Shown here: piece after piece, positions 52,729-60,231 of the stretch
How the letters are laid out: every line of letters starts with the position of its first letter
Numbering within the stretch: position 1 is the first letter of the stretch
Assembly (NCBI GenBank): GCA_020161655.1
Contig: JAIUPC010000009.1
Location: 124,001-188,000, forward strand
Origin: Pseudomonadota bacterium
Lineage (GTDB): Bacteria; Pseudomonadota; Alphaproteobacteria; Rhodobacterales; Rhodobacteraceae
Direction of reading: 5' to 3'
Length of the DNA stretch: 64,000 nt
Notes under the pieces: generated by a model
The model's database searches: none
What the model was told of the DNA's origin: nothing
The model's input: only the letters and a program-made list of their open reading frames with translations
Position numbers and translations under genes: made by a program

Positions 52729-53478
52729 ATGAACCGGCCAATTGGCAACCTTTCGCATCTGGCAGAACGGATCGACCTCGCCGCTGCCTTCCGCTGGACC
52801 GCGCGGCTGAACATGCACGAAGGCGTGGCCAATCACTTCAGCCTTGCCGTCAACGAGGATGGCACCCGTTTCCTGATGAACCCCAACGCGCGGCATTTCG
52901 CCCGGATCAGGGCCTCTGACGTGCTTGAGATCGACGCCAACGATCCGACGACGATGGACCGCCCGGATGCGCCCGATCCGACCGCCTGGGGCCTGCACGG
53001 CGCCATCCACCGCGCCTGCGCCCATGCCCGCTGCGTCATGCATGTGCATTCGATCCACGCCACCGTTCTGGCCAGCCTCGCCGATTCGCGCCTGCCGCCG
53101 ATCGACCAGAACACCGCGATGTTCTACGGTCGCCACGTGATCGACGGCAGCTACGGCGGCATGGCGTTCGAGGAAGAGGGCGCGCGCTGCGCCTCGATGC
53201 TGCGCAATCCCAAGGTCAAGACCATGATCATGGGCAACCACGGCGTCCTCATCATCGGTGACAGCGTGGCCGATACCTTCAACCGGCTCTACTACTTCGA
53301 ACGCGCGGCAGAGACCTATATCCGCGCGCTGCAAACCGGCCAGCCGCTGCGCGTGCTCTCGGACGAGATCGCCGAAAAGACCGCGCGGGAATGGGAAGCC
53401 TATCCAGACACGGCCACGTCGCATCTCCAGGAACTGAAGGCGATCCTCGACGGCGAAGGGTCGGATTACGCCCATTAG
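52729..53478 (+). CDS. Class II aldolase/adducin family protein
   Basis: A 249-residue protein of the class II aldolase/adducin family. The zinc-binding histidines are seen as HVHSIH near residue 105 and the later GRHVIDG and GNHGVLIIGD segments near 138 and 169. Family members act as fuculose- or ribulose-phosphate aldolases or have unknown roles. The ATG at 52729 follows GGGAGG and gives the normal N-terminus; open frame further upstream is the channel gene in another frame. It is followed after seven bases by a convergent small gene. Confidence 0.85.
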   Translation: MNRPIGNLSHLAERIDLAAAFRWTARLNMHEGVANHFSLAVNEDGTRFLMNPNARHFARIRASDVLEIDANDPTTMDRPDAPDPTAWGLHGAIHRACAHARCVMHVHSIHATVLASLADSRLPPIDQNTAMFYGRHVIDGSYGGMAFEEEGARCASMLRNPKVKTMIMGNHGVLIIGDSVADTFNRLYYFERAAETYIRALQTGQPLRVLSDEIAEKTAREWEAYPDTATSHLQELKAILDGEGSDYAH

Positions 53479-53485
53479 GGCGGTT

Positions 53486-53803
53486 TCAGAACGTCGCCAT
53501 GACCTCGTACATCACCGGCTCGAAGCGCGAGCAGAGTGCGGCGAAGCGGCGGTTGCGGTCGCGCATCTCGGGCGTCCTGAGCATCGCCAGAAAATCCTGA
53601 CGGTCGCGCCACTGCGAGTAGTTGGCGATCCGGGTCTGGGCGTCGTTCATATGGAGGCCCGCCGCGATGAAGCCGGGCTGGTGGCGGATGAAATGCTCAT
53701 AGGCATCGGTCAGCGCGTCCATCAGGTCATGCGCGGTGCCGGGCGTCATCTCGAAGGTGGTCAGGACCGTCTGGCCGCTGAAATCCGGTGTGATCGTCGT
53801 CAT
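53486..53803 (-). CDS. Antibiotic biosynthesis monooxygenase (ABM)-like small protein
   Basis: A 105-residue protein with the ABM-like ferredoxin fold pattern: TVLTTFEMTPGTAHDLMDAL near residue 12, PGFIAAGLHMNDAQTRIANY near 40, and QWRDRQDFLAMLR near 61. Such proteins range from real monooxygenases to proteins with no known activity. The ATG at 53803 follows GGGAGG; a start 63 bases earlier has no such site. It converges on the aldolase gene. Confidence 0.75.
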   Translation of the reverse strand: MTTITPDFSGQTVLTTFEMTPGTAHDLMDALTDAYEHFIRHQPGFIAAGLHMNDAQTRIANYSQWRDRQDFLAMLRTPEMRDRNRRFAALCSRFEPVMYEVMATF

Positions 53804-53887
53804 GGTGCCTCCCTCCGCTTCCGCGCGCCTGACCTGACTATCGCGCCCGGAAGGGGCGGCTGTCAAAGGCTTGCAGTCGAGGGGGGC

Positions 53888-54520
53888 TCAGCCGTTCAGC
53901 TTCGCCAGAACCTCGTCAGTCAAGGCGGCAACCTCGTCCTTCACCGCCTTGCCGCCGGCTTCTTCCGCGCCAAGTCCCTGGCCCAGCGTCTCGGCATATG
54001 CGACCCGGTTCGCCAGCCGCGCCTCGGCCAGCCCGGCGGAAAGCTCCCCCGCCGCCCGCGCCACGTCTTCCGACAGGCGCGTGCCCTGCCGCACCCGGTT
54101 CAGGACCATCCAGGCGGCTTTCCGTTCCCGCGCGGCAAGGTCAAGAACCCCGTCCGTAGCCCAGAGGTCGACATGGCTCGACGCGACCGGCACGAGGATC
54201 AGGTCGGCCTCGCGGAGCGCGGGGCGCAGGTCGGCATCGACCTTGGGCGGCGTGTCGATGATGACGATATCGGCGCTGCGCTTCAGCTTCTCGCATTCAT
54301 AGGAGACACCCCAGGCGGAGGAGGTCGAAAACTCCATCCCCGGATCGCCGAGCCTCTCGCGCCGCGCCATGAACCAGCGCCCGAGCGAGCCTTGCGGGTC
54401 GGTGTCGAGAAGCGCCACCGTCATGCCTCGCCTTGTGCAGGCGACCGCGAGATTGACCGCCAGCGTGGTCTTGCCGGAACCGCCCTTCTGCTGGACGACA
54501 GCAATCACCTTTCCCGCCAT
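53888..54520 (-). CDS. Orphan ParA family ATPase
   Basis: A 210-residue ParA/MinD-type ATPase with the deviant Walker motif VVQQKGGSGKTTLAVNLAVA near residue 7, the acidic LLDTDPQGSLGRWF near 37, and IVIIDTPPKVDADL near 85. It is shorter than chromosomal ParA and has no ParB, DNA-binding domain or parS-like site beside it. Orphan ParA proteins position protein clusters such as chemoreceptors or carboxysomes, but no such partner gene is adjacent. Start ATG at 54520 gives the family N-terminus. Confidence 0.85.
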   Translation of the reverse strand: MAGKVIAVVQQKGGSGKTTLAVNLAVACTRRGMTVALLDTDPQGSLGRWFMARRERLGDPGMEFSTSSAWGVSYECEKLKRSADIVIIDTPPKVDADLRPALREADLILVPVASSHVDLWATDGVLDLAARERKAAWMVLNRVRQGTRLSEDVARAAGELSAGLAEARLANRVAYAETLGQGLGAEEAGGKAVKDEVAALTDEVLAKLNG

Positions 54521-54633
54521 GGGGTCCCCCGCTGCAAATTTCTGCAACGCAGCATAACGCACGGGGGCGGGGATTGCACGGAGAGATGTCGGGCCGTCGC
54601 GTCACCGCAGGTGCCGAATTGCCGCAGCCGCGC

Positions 54634-55629
54634 CTAGCCGCCCGCTACCCGCAGCACGATCTTGCCGATATGGCCGGAACTTTCGATCCGCTCATGCGCC
54701 TTGGCGGCGTCGTTCAGCGCGAATTCCGAATCCATCACCGGCTTCAGCTTTCCCGCCGCGATCATCGGCCAGACATGCTGGCGCAGCGCGGCCGCGATCC
54801 GCGCCTTGGCGAGGTCGCTTTGCGGGCGAAGGGTCGACCCGGTGATGGTCTGGCGCCGGGTCATCAGCGGCGCGAAGTTGATCTCGGCCTTCGGGCCTTG
54901 CAGGAAGGCGATCTGCACCAAGCGGCCATCCTCGGCGAGGGCCCTGAGGTTCCGCGCGATATAGTCGCCGCCGACCATGTCGAGGATCACATCGGCCCCG
55001 CCTTCGGCGTTCAGGACGCCGACGAAATCCTCGTCCCGGTAGTTGATCGCCCGCTCCGCGCCAAGATCGACACAGGCCGCGCATTTCTCTGCCGAGCCGG
55101 CGGTGGTGAAGACCCGCGCACCAAGGGCCGAGGCGATCTGGATCGCCGTCGTGCCGATGCCGGAGGACCCGCCGTGGACAAGGAAGCGCTCGCCCGCCTT
55201 CAGGCCGCCGCGCATGACCACATTCGACCAGACGGTGAAGCAGGTCTCGGGCAGGCAGGCGGCCTCCTTCAGGCTCAGGCCCTCGGGCACCGGCAGGGCA
55301 TGGGCGGCGGCGGTCAGCGCATATTCCGCATAGCCGCCACCCGGAAGAAGGGCGCAGACCCGGTCGCCGACCTTCCAGTCAGCGACACCGGGGCCGATGG
55401 CCGCCACCGTCCCCGAGGCCTCAAGCCCCGGCAAAGGCGAGGCGGAGGGCGGCGGCGCATAGGCGCCGGCGCGTTGCAGGGCATCGGGCCGATTGACGCC
55501 AGCCCAGTCCACCCGGATCAGGATCTGGCCCTGGCCGGGCTTTGGCACCGGAACTTCGGCAGGCTGCAAGACTTCCGGCCCGCCGGGTTTGGTGATCTCA
55601 ATGGCGCGCATGGCGGCAGGCAGGCTCAT
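54634..55629 (-). CDS. NAD(P)H quinone oxidoreductase (zinc-less MDR family, PIG3-like)
   Basis: A 331-residue medium-chain dehydrogenase/reductase of the quinone-oxidoreductase group. The N-terminal GroES-like domain (MRAIEITKPGGPEVLQPAEV) and Rossmann domain with FLVHGGSSGIGTTAIQIASA near residue 143 are clear; the catalytic zinc ligands of alcohol dehydrogenases are absent. The segment VDWAGVNRPDALQRAGAYAP fits the PIG3 type. The ATG at 55629 overlaps the COQ9-like stop (ATGA); longer in-frame starts are not supported. Coupling to COQ9 suggests a link with quinone metabolism. Confidence 0.88.
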   Translation of the reverse strand: MSLPAAMRAIEITKPGGPEVLQPAEVPVPKPGQGQILIRVDWAGVNRPDALQRAGAYAPPPSASPLPGLEASGTVAAIGPGVADWKVGDRVCALLPGGGYAEYALTAAAHALPVPEGLSLKEAACLPETCFTVWSNVVMRGGLKAGERFLVHGGSSGIGTTAIQIASALGARVFTTAGSAEKCAACVDLGAERAINYRDEDFVGVLNAEGGADVILDMVGGDYIARNLRALAEDGRLVQIAFLQGPKAEINFAPLMTRRQTITGSTLRPQSDLAKARIAAALRQHVWPMIAAGKLKPVMDSEFALNDAAKAHERIESSGHIGKIVLRVAGG

Positions 55630-56324
55630 TTCCCGGCCTCCGACCGATGGCCGGGCATGTCGGCCATCCTTCCCGGCGCGCGGACCCGGTCGAGCGCGCG
55701 CAGCGGCCCGGCCAATACCTTTGACAGGAAGGCATTGTCGCGGACGCCCGCCTTGAACTTCTCGAACCGCATCACGCCCTCGATCCGCCGGTCGAGGAAT
55801 TCCCACGTCGCCTGATGCCCCTCGCTCTCATCGCCAAGCCAGTAGAGCACGGTCGAGGAATAGACCGCCGACAGCGTGGCGCGCTTGGAATACCAGTTGA
55901 TGTCGTCGGACCGGTCGCCGAGCGCCGTCCAGATCGCATCCGCGGTACCCCAGATGAGCGCGGCCCCGGTGGCGGCATTCTGCGGCAGGGCGAAATGCGC
56001 CGCCCCCCGGCGCACGACCTCCCGGTCGGCCCCTTCGAGCCTCAGCCGCACGGCAAGCGTCACCTTGTCGCGGAAGCGAAGGCCGTCCTTTGACGCCAGG
56101 GCCAGCGCCGTGGCCATCGCCCGGTCGCCCTGCCGGTGGTAATCGGCGGCAAGGTCGGTCGCCCCGCGCGGGCAATGGGCGCGGGCGAGGGGCAGCGCCA
56201 TGCCGATGTCACCGGCGGCGGCGCGGAAGGCGGCCTCGCTCCAGCCATCGAAGACCACATGCGGCAGGACCGCCTCAAGAAGCTTTTCGCGCGGGTTTCC
56301 GGGTGCCGTTGCCTGTTCCTGCAT
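55626..56324 (-). CDS. COQ9 family ubiquinone biosynthesis protein
   Basis: A 232-residue COQ9-like protein; in mitochondria COQ9 binds lipid and helps COQ7 in ubiquinone synthesis. Visible features are LLEAVLPHVVFDGWSEAAFR near residue 15, DRSDDINWYSKRATLSAVYS near 140, and STVLYWLGDESEGH just after, which form the COQ9 helices. The start MQEQATAPG at 56324 gives a normal length. It is divergent from rpsU and coupled to a quinone oxidoreductase gene. Confidence 0.88.
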   Translation of the reverse strand: MQEQATAPGNPREKLLEAVLPHVVFDGWSEAAFRAAAGDIGMALPLARAHCPRGATDLAADYHRQGDRAMATALALASKDGLRFRDKVTLAVRLRLEGADREVVRRGAAHFALPQNAATGAALIWGTADAIWTALGDRSDDINWYSKRATLSAVYSSTVLYWLGDESEGHQATWEFLDRRIEGVMRFEKFKAGVRDNAFLSKVLAGPLRALDRVRAPGRMADMPGHRSEAGK

Positions 56325-56431
56325 GCCAATTCTCCGCTTCTGCCGCCGGTAGACAAAGGCCGGGGGCTTTGCTATAGGGGCGCTTCCTGCAAGGATATGC
56401 AACTCTAACTTAGGAAGGTGGTGACAACCAC

Positions 56432-56638
56432 ATGCAGGTCAGCGTTCGCGACAACAATGTCGAACAGGCGCTTCGTGCTCTGAAGAAGAAACTTCAGCGC
56501 GAAGGGGTTTTCCGCGAGATGAAGCTCAAGCAGCATTTCGAAAAGCCCTCCGTCAAGAAAGCGCGCGAGAAGGCCGAGGCCATCCGCCGTGCCCGCAAAC
56601 TGGCACGCAAGAAGGCCCAGCGCGAAGGCGCGCTTTAA
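56432..56638 (+). CDS. rpsU: 30S ribosomal protein S21
   Basis: A 68-residue basic protein with [20 protein letters not shown] at the start and [20 protein letters not shown] following, the standard bacterial S21. S21 sits on the 30S platform and helps mRNA selection. A GGAAGGTGG ribosome-binding stretch precedes the ATG. A terminator-like hairpin lies 47 bases after the stop. It is divergent from the COQ9-like gene. Confidence 0.97.
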   Translation: MQVSVRDNNVEQALRALKKKLQREGVFREMKLKQHFEKPSVKKAREKAEAIRRARKLARKKAQREGAL

Positions 56639-56684
56639 GGCGCATGTTACGCTGGCGGGGGTTTCGGCCCTCGCAATCACGACG

Positions 56685-56718
56685 AACCCCCGCGGCCCCG
56701 CCCCGGGGGTTTTCTTTT
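56685..56718 (+). terminator. Rho-independent terminator after rpsU
   Basis: AACCCCCG (56685-56692) pairs with CGGGGGTT (56704-56711) around an 11-base loop, followed by TTTTCTTTT (56710-56718). It ends the rpsU transcript. Confidence 0.82.
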
Positions 56719-56724
56719 GGTTTC

Positions 56725-56800
56725 GCCCCGGCGGATGCCGGGGCGATCTGCGGGGGTTTCACCCCCGCACCCCCGAGGGTATTTGGACAACGAAGAAGCC
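56725..56800 (+). repeat. Tandem hairpins and TATTT motif in the rpsU-lipoprotein gap
   Basis: Two more perfect hairpins follow the rpsU terminator: GCCCCGGC-GGAT-GCCGGGGC (56725-56744) and GCGGGGG-TTTCA-CCCCCGC (56750-56768). Next comes CCCCCGAGGGTATTTGGACAACG, similar to the TATTT repeat at 11154-11187. These look like an intergenic repeat cassette and hold no gene. Confidence 0.5.
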
Positions 56801-56864
56801 GGAGAAGGGTTTTCGAGGGCGGTGTCAGAGGATAAGAGGGCGTGAGTTCGGATGAGGGTCTGTG

Positions 56865-57320
56865 ATGATTGATGTTTCGCGCCGTGCAGCACTTGGCTTG
56901 GGTCTCGGTCTTGGCTTTCTGGCCGCCTGTGGCCGCAGGCCCGCCGCCATCGAAGGCCCGGCAGGCTCCGCCGAGGTCAACCGTCTGATCTCGCGCTACG
57001 CCCGCCAATATGACGTGCCGGAAGATCTGGTCCACCGCGTGGTGCGGCGCGAAAGCGGCTACAACCCGGCGGCGCGCAATGGCCCCTATTACGGGCTGAT
57101 GCAGATCCTGCCGCAGACGGCGCGGACCATGGGTTATCGCGGCGGCCCCGAAGGGCTTCTCGATGCCGATACCAACCTGCGCTTTGGCGTGAAATACCTG
57201 CGCGGCGCCTGGCTGGTGGCGCGCGGCAACCGCGACCGGGCGGTGATGTGGTATTCCAAGGGCTATTATTACGAGGCCAAGCGCATGGGGCTGCTGGAGG
57301 AAACGGGGCTGCGCGCTTGA
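56865..57320 (+). CDS. Small lipoprotein with lytic transglycosylase (SLT) domain
   Basis: A 151-residue protein with a lipoprotein signal ending FLAACG (Cys about 22) and a transglycosylase domain: LVHRVVRRESGYNPAARNG with the catalytic glutamate near residue 62, then YYGLMQILPQTARTMGY and the C-terminal YSKGYYYEAKR. Such enzymes cut peptidoglycan, forming 1,6-anhydro products. ATG at 56865 is chosen over the GTG just before. Its stop overlaps the TTG start of the DUF1294 gene (TTGA). Confidence 0.88.
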   Translation: MIDVSRRAALGLGLGLGFLAACGRRPAAIEGPAGSAEVNRLISRYARQYDVPEDLVHRVVRRESGYNPAARNGPYYGLMQILPQTARTMGYRGGPEGLLDADTNLRFGVKYLRGAWLVARGNRDRAVMWYSKGYYYEAKRMGLLEETGLRA

Positions 57321-57703
57321 CCGCCGGCGACCTGACCCTGCTGGTCCTGCTGTACCTTGCCGTCATCAATGCGGTGGCCTACGCCGCCTTCGCGCTCGAC
57401 AAGGAGCGGGCGCGGAATAACGACTGGCGCATTTCCGAGGCGACGCTTCTGGCGACAGCCCTCGCCGGGGGCAGCCTCGGCACGAAGCTGGCGCAGCAAC
57501 GGCTGCGGCACAAGACCCGGAAGGAGCCTTTCCGCAGCGTCCTGAATGTCATCTGCCTCATGCAGGCCGCGGCGCTCGCCTCGCTTTTCTTTCCGGGGCC
57601 GCGCGCGGCGGCGGTCACGGTTTTCAAGGCGATTGCCGCCAGCGTCCCGGCTGCCGCCGAACCGGAAAAGCCCCTGCCGCGCCGCTTCGGGCCGGGAAGC
57701 TGA
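57317..57703 (+). CDS. DUF1294 family small membrane protein
   Basis: A 128-residue protein with a first hydrophobic helix (TLLVLLYLAVINAVAYAAFA), the DUF1294 core DKERARNNDWRISEATLLAT and AGGSLGTKLAQQRLRHKTRK (residues about 28-70), and a second hydrophobic segment near 80-95. Function unknown. The TTG start at 57317 overlaps the transglycosylase stop as TTGA; a GTG at 57248 would overlap far more. Coupling to a cell-wall enzyme is noted but its meaning is unclear. Confidence 0.78.
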   Translation: MTAGDLTLLVLLYLAVINAVAYAAFALDKERARNNDWRISEATLLATALAGGSLGTKLAQQRLRHKTRKEPFRSVLNVICLMQAAALASLFFPGPRAAAVTVFKAIAASVPAAAEPEKPLPRRFGPGS

Positions 57704-57714
57704 GACGGCCCGGC

Positions 57715-57951
57715 CTAGCCCTGGTGTCTCACCACCTGCTCCGGCTCGACGCCGATCACATCCGGGATCGCCCCCGCCGCCGCGCGCACCGCAGGTTCGG
57801 TGCCGACGACGACGAGGCTGCCGATGATGTCCATCACCTCGGCGACCTGAAGCCCCTTGGCGCGGAAGCTCTCCGCCACGCGCGAGGCGTTTTCACCGCC
57901 GAAGGGGACGGAGACCACCATCCGCACCGACTTTTCCTTGTCTTCGGGCAT
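57715..57951 (-). CDS. Small I9-inhibitor-like protein paired with a subtilase
   Basis: A 78-residue protein that reads like a free subtilisin propeptide: KSVRMVVSVPFGGENASRVA, then ESFRAKGLQVAEVMDIIGSL and AAAGAIPDVIGVEPEQVVRH, the beta-alpha-beta pattern of I9 inhibitors ending in a V-G-V-E-x-E motif. The ATG at 57951 is set by AGGAGG seven bases upstream; a longer frame from 58008 lacks a ribosome-binding site. The subtilase gene lies 53 bases upstream on the same strand and has no obvious own propeptide of this form, so this protein may act in trans as its inhibitor or folding partner. Family assignment is by pattern only. Confidence 0.65.
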   Translation of the reverse strand: MPEDKEKSVRMVVSVPFGGENASRVAESFRAKGLQVAEVMDIIGSLVVVGTEPAVRAAAGAIPDVIGVEPEQVVRHQG

Positions 57952-58004
57952 TCCCGGACCTCCTGATGCGGGTCGGGCGCCTGAAGCGCCCGGCCCTGGT
58001 GTCA

Positions 58005-59450
58005 TCACTTGCCCTTGCGCTTGCCCGCCGGAGCCGACCCGTCGGCATCGGCCATCTCGAGCGGGCGCGGCACCGGCAGCCGGTCGAAGATCGGCAGGTT
58101 CGGGAACGGCTTCAGGATGAACCTCAGCCGCACCGGGGCCTGAACGTTGCCCGCGCCGACATGCGCCGCCGGCTGGCCCGGCAGGACCTTGGCCGTCGAG
58201 GTCAACCGCTGCCAGAGGGCCGCGCCACGATGCGCCGGATTGAGCTGGGCGTAAAGCGCGGCGATGCCCGCGACATGCGGCGTCGCCATCGAGGTGCCGC
58301 TCTTCGTGCCATGGGTGCCCTTCGCCACCGGAACAGAGGAGAAGACGCCGACGCCCGGCCCCGCGATGTCGACCGACCCATGCGGCGGGAAGGTGCCGAT
58401 GCAGGAGAAGCCGGCGCGGGTCAGCTGCTGGGTCAGCGCCCCGACCGCCATGATCGAGGGGCAGTTCGCCGGATGGTTGACCGGCTGGTTGCCATCGTTA
58501 CCCGCCGCCGCGATGATGAGGCTTCCGGCGGCAAACGCCGCCTGGCCGGCATTCTCGTAAGCTGCCGAGAAGCCCGAGCCCTGCGCGGGGGCGCCGAGCG
58601 ACATCGAGATCACCGCGCATTTGTTGGCGATGGCCCAGTTGATCCCGGCAAGGATGCCGCCGTCGCCGCCACTGCCGCCATTGCTCAGGACCTTGCCGAC
58701 ATAGATCTCCGACTTGTGGGCGACGCCGTAGCGTTGCACCCCGGTCGGCGGCGTGCGTGGGCCGCAGGCGGTGCCGATGCAATGGGTGCCGTGCGAATGG
58801 CCGTCCTGCGCCGTCTCGCCCGGAATGAAGGAGCGGGTGACGATGGTGCGCCCGGCGAAATCGGGATGTCCGGTGTCCATGCCGGTGTCGAGGACCGCAA
58901 CGCGGATGCCCGCGCCGGTACCGCGCGGCAGGAAGAGGAAGGGCGGCACCACGCGGGTCGCGATGAGGCCCCAGGTGGCATTGGCGGCGGCGATGGCAAT
59001 CTCGCCCATCTCCGCGTCCGGGCCGGGCATGTCGGGCGCGCCGCCGGCACCGATGCGCTGCGCGATGAGGTCGGCCGCATCGCGCATCCCGCGCACATAG
59101 TCGCCAAGATCCTCGGCGATGGCGTGGACGATGCGCTCCGGCTCGATCACCTTGCCGTCCATCGCCTCGGAGGTTTCCTGGTAAAGCGAGGTCTCGCTGA
59201 TCGCGGCGACCTGGTCGGCATCATGCGGGGTGATGATCGCCACGCCGATCTCGTCGAGATAGACGCCGTCGCCGTCCATCGCCTCGATGCTCATGTCGCC
59301 ATCGGCGAAATCGCGCGAACTGGCGATGTTGAGCCCCGCCGATTTCTTCAGTTCCTTGATCGAGGCCGAACCGTCGCGCCGCACATCGGTCACGAGAAGC
59401 CGCCCGGTGAACCCGCCCTCGGCGGCAGGCGTCGGATAGTCGGACATCAT
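58005..59450 (-). CDS. S8 family serine peptidase (subtilase)
   Basis: A 481-residue subtilisin-like protease. The triad is visible: VLDTGMDTGHPD with Asp188, HSHGTHCIGT with His220 and GTSMATPHVAG with Ser387; AAGNDG near 315 supplies the oxyanion asparagine. The N-terminal 165 residues are not recognised and there is no signal peptide, so the enzyme may be cytoplasmic or exported by another route. Start ATG at 59450 or 59447 follows GGGAGG. The I9-like gene follows in the same direction. A hairpin and a small palindrome lie upstream. Confidence 0.9.
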   Translation of the reverse strand: MMSDYPTPAAEGGFTGRLLVTDVRRDGSASIKELKKSAGLNIASSRDFADGDMSIEAMDGDGVYLDEIGVAIITPHDADQVAAISETSLYQETSEAMDGKVIEPERIVHAIAEDLGDYVRGMRDAADLIAQRIGAGGAPDMPGPDAEMGEIAIAAANATWGLIATRVVPPFLFLPRGTGAGIRVAVLDTGMDTGHPDFAGRTIVTRSFIPGETAQDGHSHGTHCIGTACGPRTPPTGVQRYGVAHKSEIYVGKVLSNGGSGGDGGILAGINWAIANKCAVISMSLGAPAQGSGFSAAYENAGQAAFAAGSLIIAAAGNDGNQPVNHPANCPSIMAVGALTQQLTRAGFSCIGTFPPHGSVDIAGPGVGVFSSVPVAKGTHGTKSGTSMATPHVAGIAALYAQLNPAHRGAALWQRLTSTAKVLPGQPAAHVGAGNVQAPVRLRFILKPFPNLPIFDRLPVPRPLEMADADGSAPAGKRKGK

Positions 59451-59501
59451 GTCCTCCCTTGCTGAAAGTGAAAATGAAATCAGGCACTTGTGAAAAGGAA
59501 C

Positions 59502-59530
59502 CGGCAGGCGCGATGGCTACGCGCCTGCCG
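59502..59530 (-). terminator. Stem-loop between lrp and the subtilase gene, probable lrp terminator
   Basis: CGGCAGGCGCG (59502-59512) and CGCGCCTGCCG (59520-59530) form a perfect 11-base-pair stem with loop ATGGCTA. On the minus strand it is followed by GTTCCTTTTC, a T-rich stretch. It lies after the lrp stop and before the subtilase start, both on the minus strand. A 5'-leader role for the subtilase message is also possible. Confidence 0.62.
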
Positions 59531-59633
59531 TCGGTGACTGGTACGCTATGTCACGGGAGAAATACCCCGCACCGGAAAGCATACACTAAATTAGTGATGA
59601 ACGCACTCCGGAATTCCCCACCCGGTTGTGCGG

Positions 59634-60092
59634 TCAGACCGGAATGGCGGTGGTTTGCCGAACCGTCCTCAGCGCGAACGACGAATGCATCTGCGCCACG
59701 CCGGGCAGTCGGGCGAGGTGTTGGCGGTGGATGCGGGCGAAATCCTCGGTGTTCTCGGCGACGACCTTCAGAAGGTAGTCCGCTGTCCCCGCCATCAGGT
59801 GGCATTCAAGGATGTCGGGCACCAGCCGCACCGCCTTTTCGAAGGCGTCAAGAAGCTCGTCCGCTTGGCCCGAGAGCGTGATCTCGACGAAGACCGTGGT
59901 CGGCCGGCCAAGCTTGCGGGCGTTCAGAAGCGCCACGAACCCTGCGATGTAGCCCTCCGTCTCAAGCCGCTGCACCCGCCGGTGGCAGGCCGAAGGCGAA
60001 AGGTTCACACGTTCCGCAAGTTCGGCATTGGTGATGCGGCCTTCTTTCTGCAAGGCCGCGAGGATGCGCCTGTCTGTCGCGTCGAGTTCCAT
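59634..60092 (-). CDS. Lrp/AsnC family transcriptional regulator
   Basis: A 152-residue Lrp-type regulator with N-terminal helix-turn-helix (MELDATDRRILAALQKEGRI, then AELAERVNLSPSACHRRVQR) and C-terminal RAM ligand-binding domain (VRLVPDILECHLMAGTADYL). Such proteins sense amino acids. It is divergent from ald across 139 bases, the standard layout of an alanine-responsive AldR-type activator with its target, so alanine is the likely ligand. ATG at 60092 gives the usual N-terminus; much longer open frame upstream is not coding. Confidence 0.92.
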   Translation of the reverse strand: MELDATDRRILAALQKEGRITNAELAERVNLSPSACHRRVQRLETEGYIAGFVALLNARKLGRPTTVFVEITLSGQADELLDAFEKAVRLVPDILECHLMAGTADYLLKVVAENTEDFARIHRQHLARLPGVAQMHSSFALRTVRQTTAIPV

Positions 60093-60231
60093 GGTCGCGC
60101 AAGATCCTTCGAAGAAAGCCGCATTCTGTCGAATAAATAGCGCGCCGCCCATCCATATGGCCAGCCATTTCTCAAAGCAATTTCCTGAAAGCTGGGGCAG
60201 AATCCGCGCAGCATTCTTTCGGGAGGAAAAC
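60093..60231. promoter_or_regulatory. lrp-ald divergent promoter region with repeated GCATTCT boxes
   Basis: GCATTCTGTC (60121-60130) recurs as GCATTCTTTC at 60211-60220, exactly 90 bases apart. Inverted partners are present: ATTC-TGTC-GAAT at 60123-60134 and AGAAT-N9-ATTCT at 60199-60217. These are plausible Lrp-type binding boxes. No direct promoter assignment is possible. Confidence 0.5.

Noticed and set aside
53888-54520. Plasmid or chromosome partition locus
   Set aside because: No ParB gene, no parS-like repeats and no replication gene near the ParA-type gene; flanks are ordinary metabolic genes.
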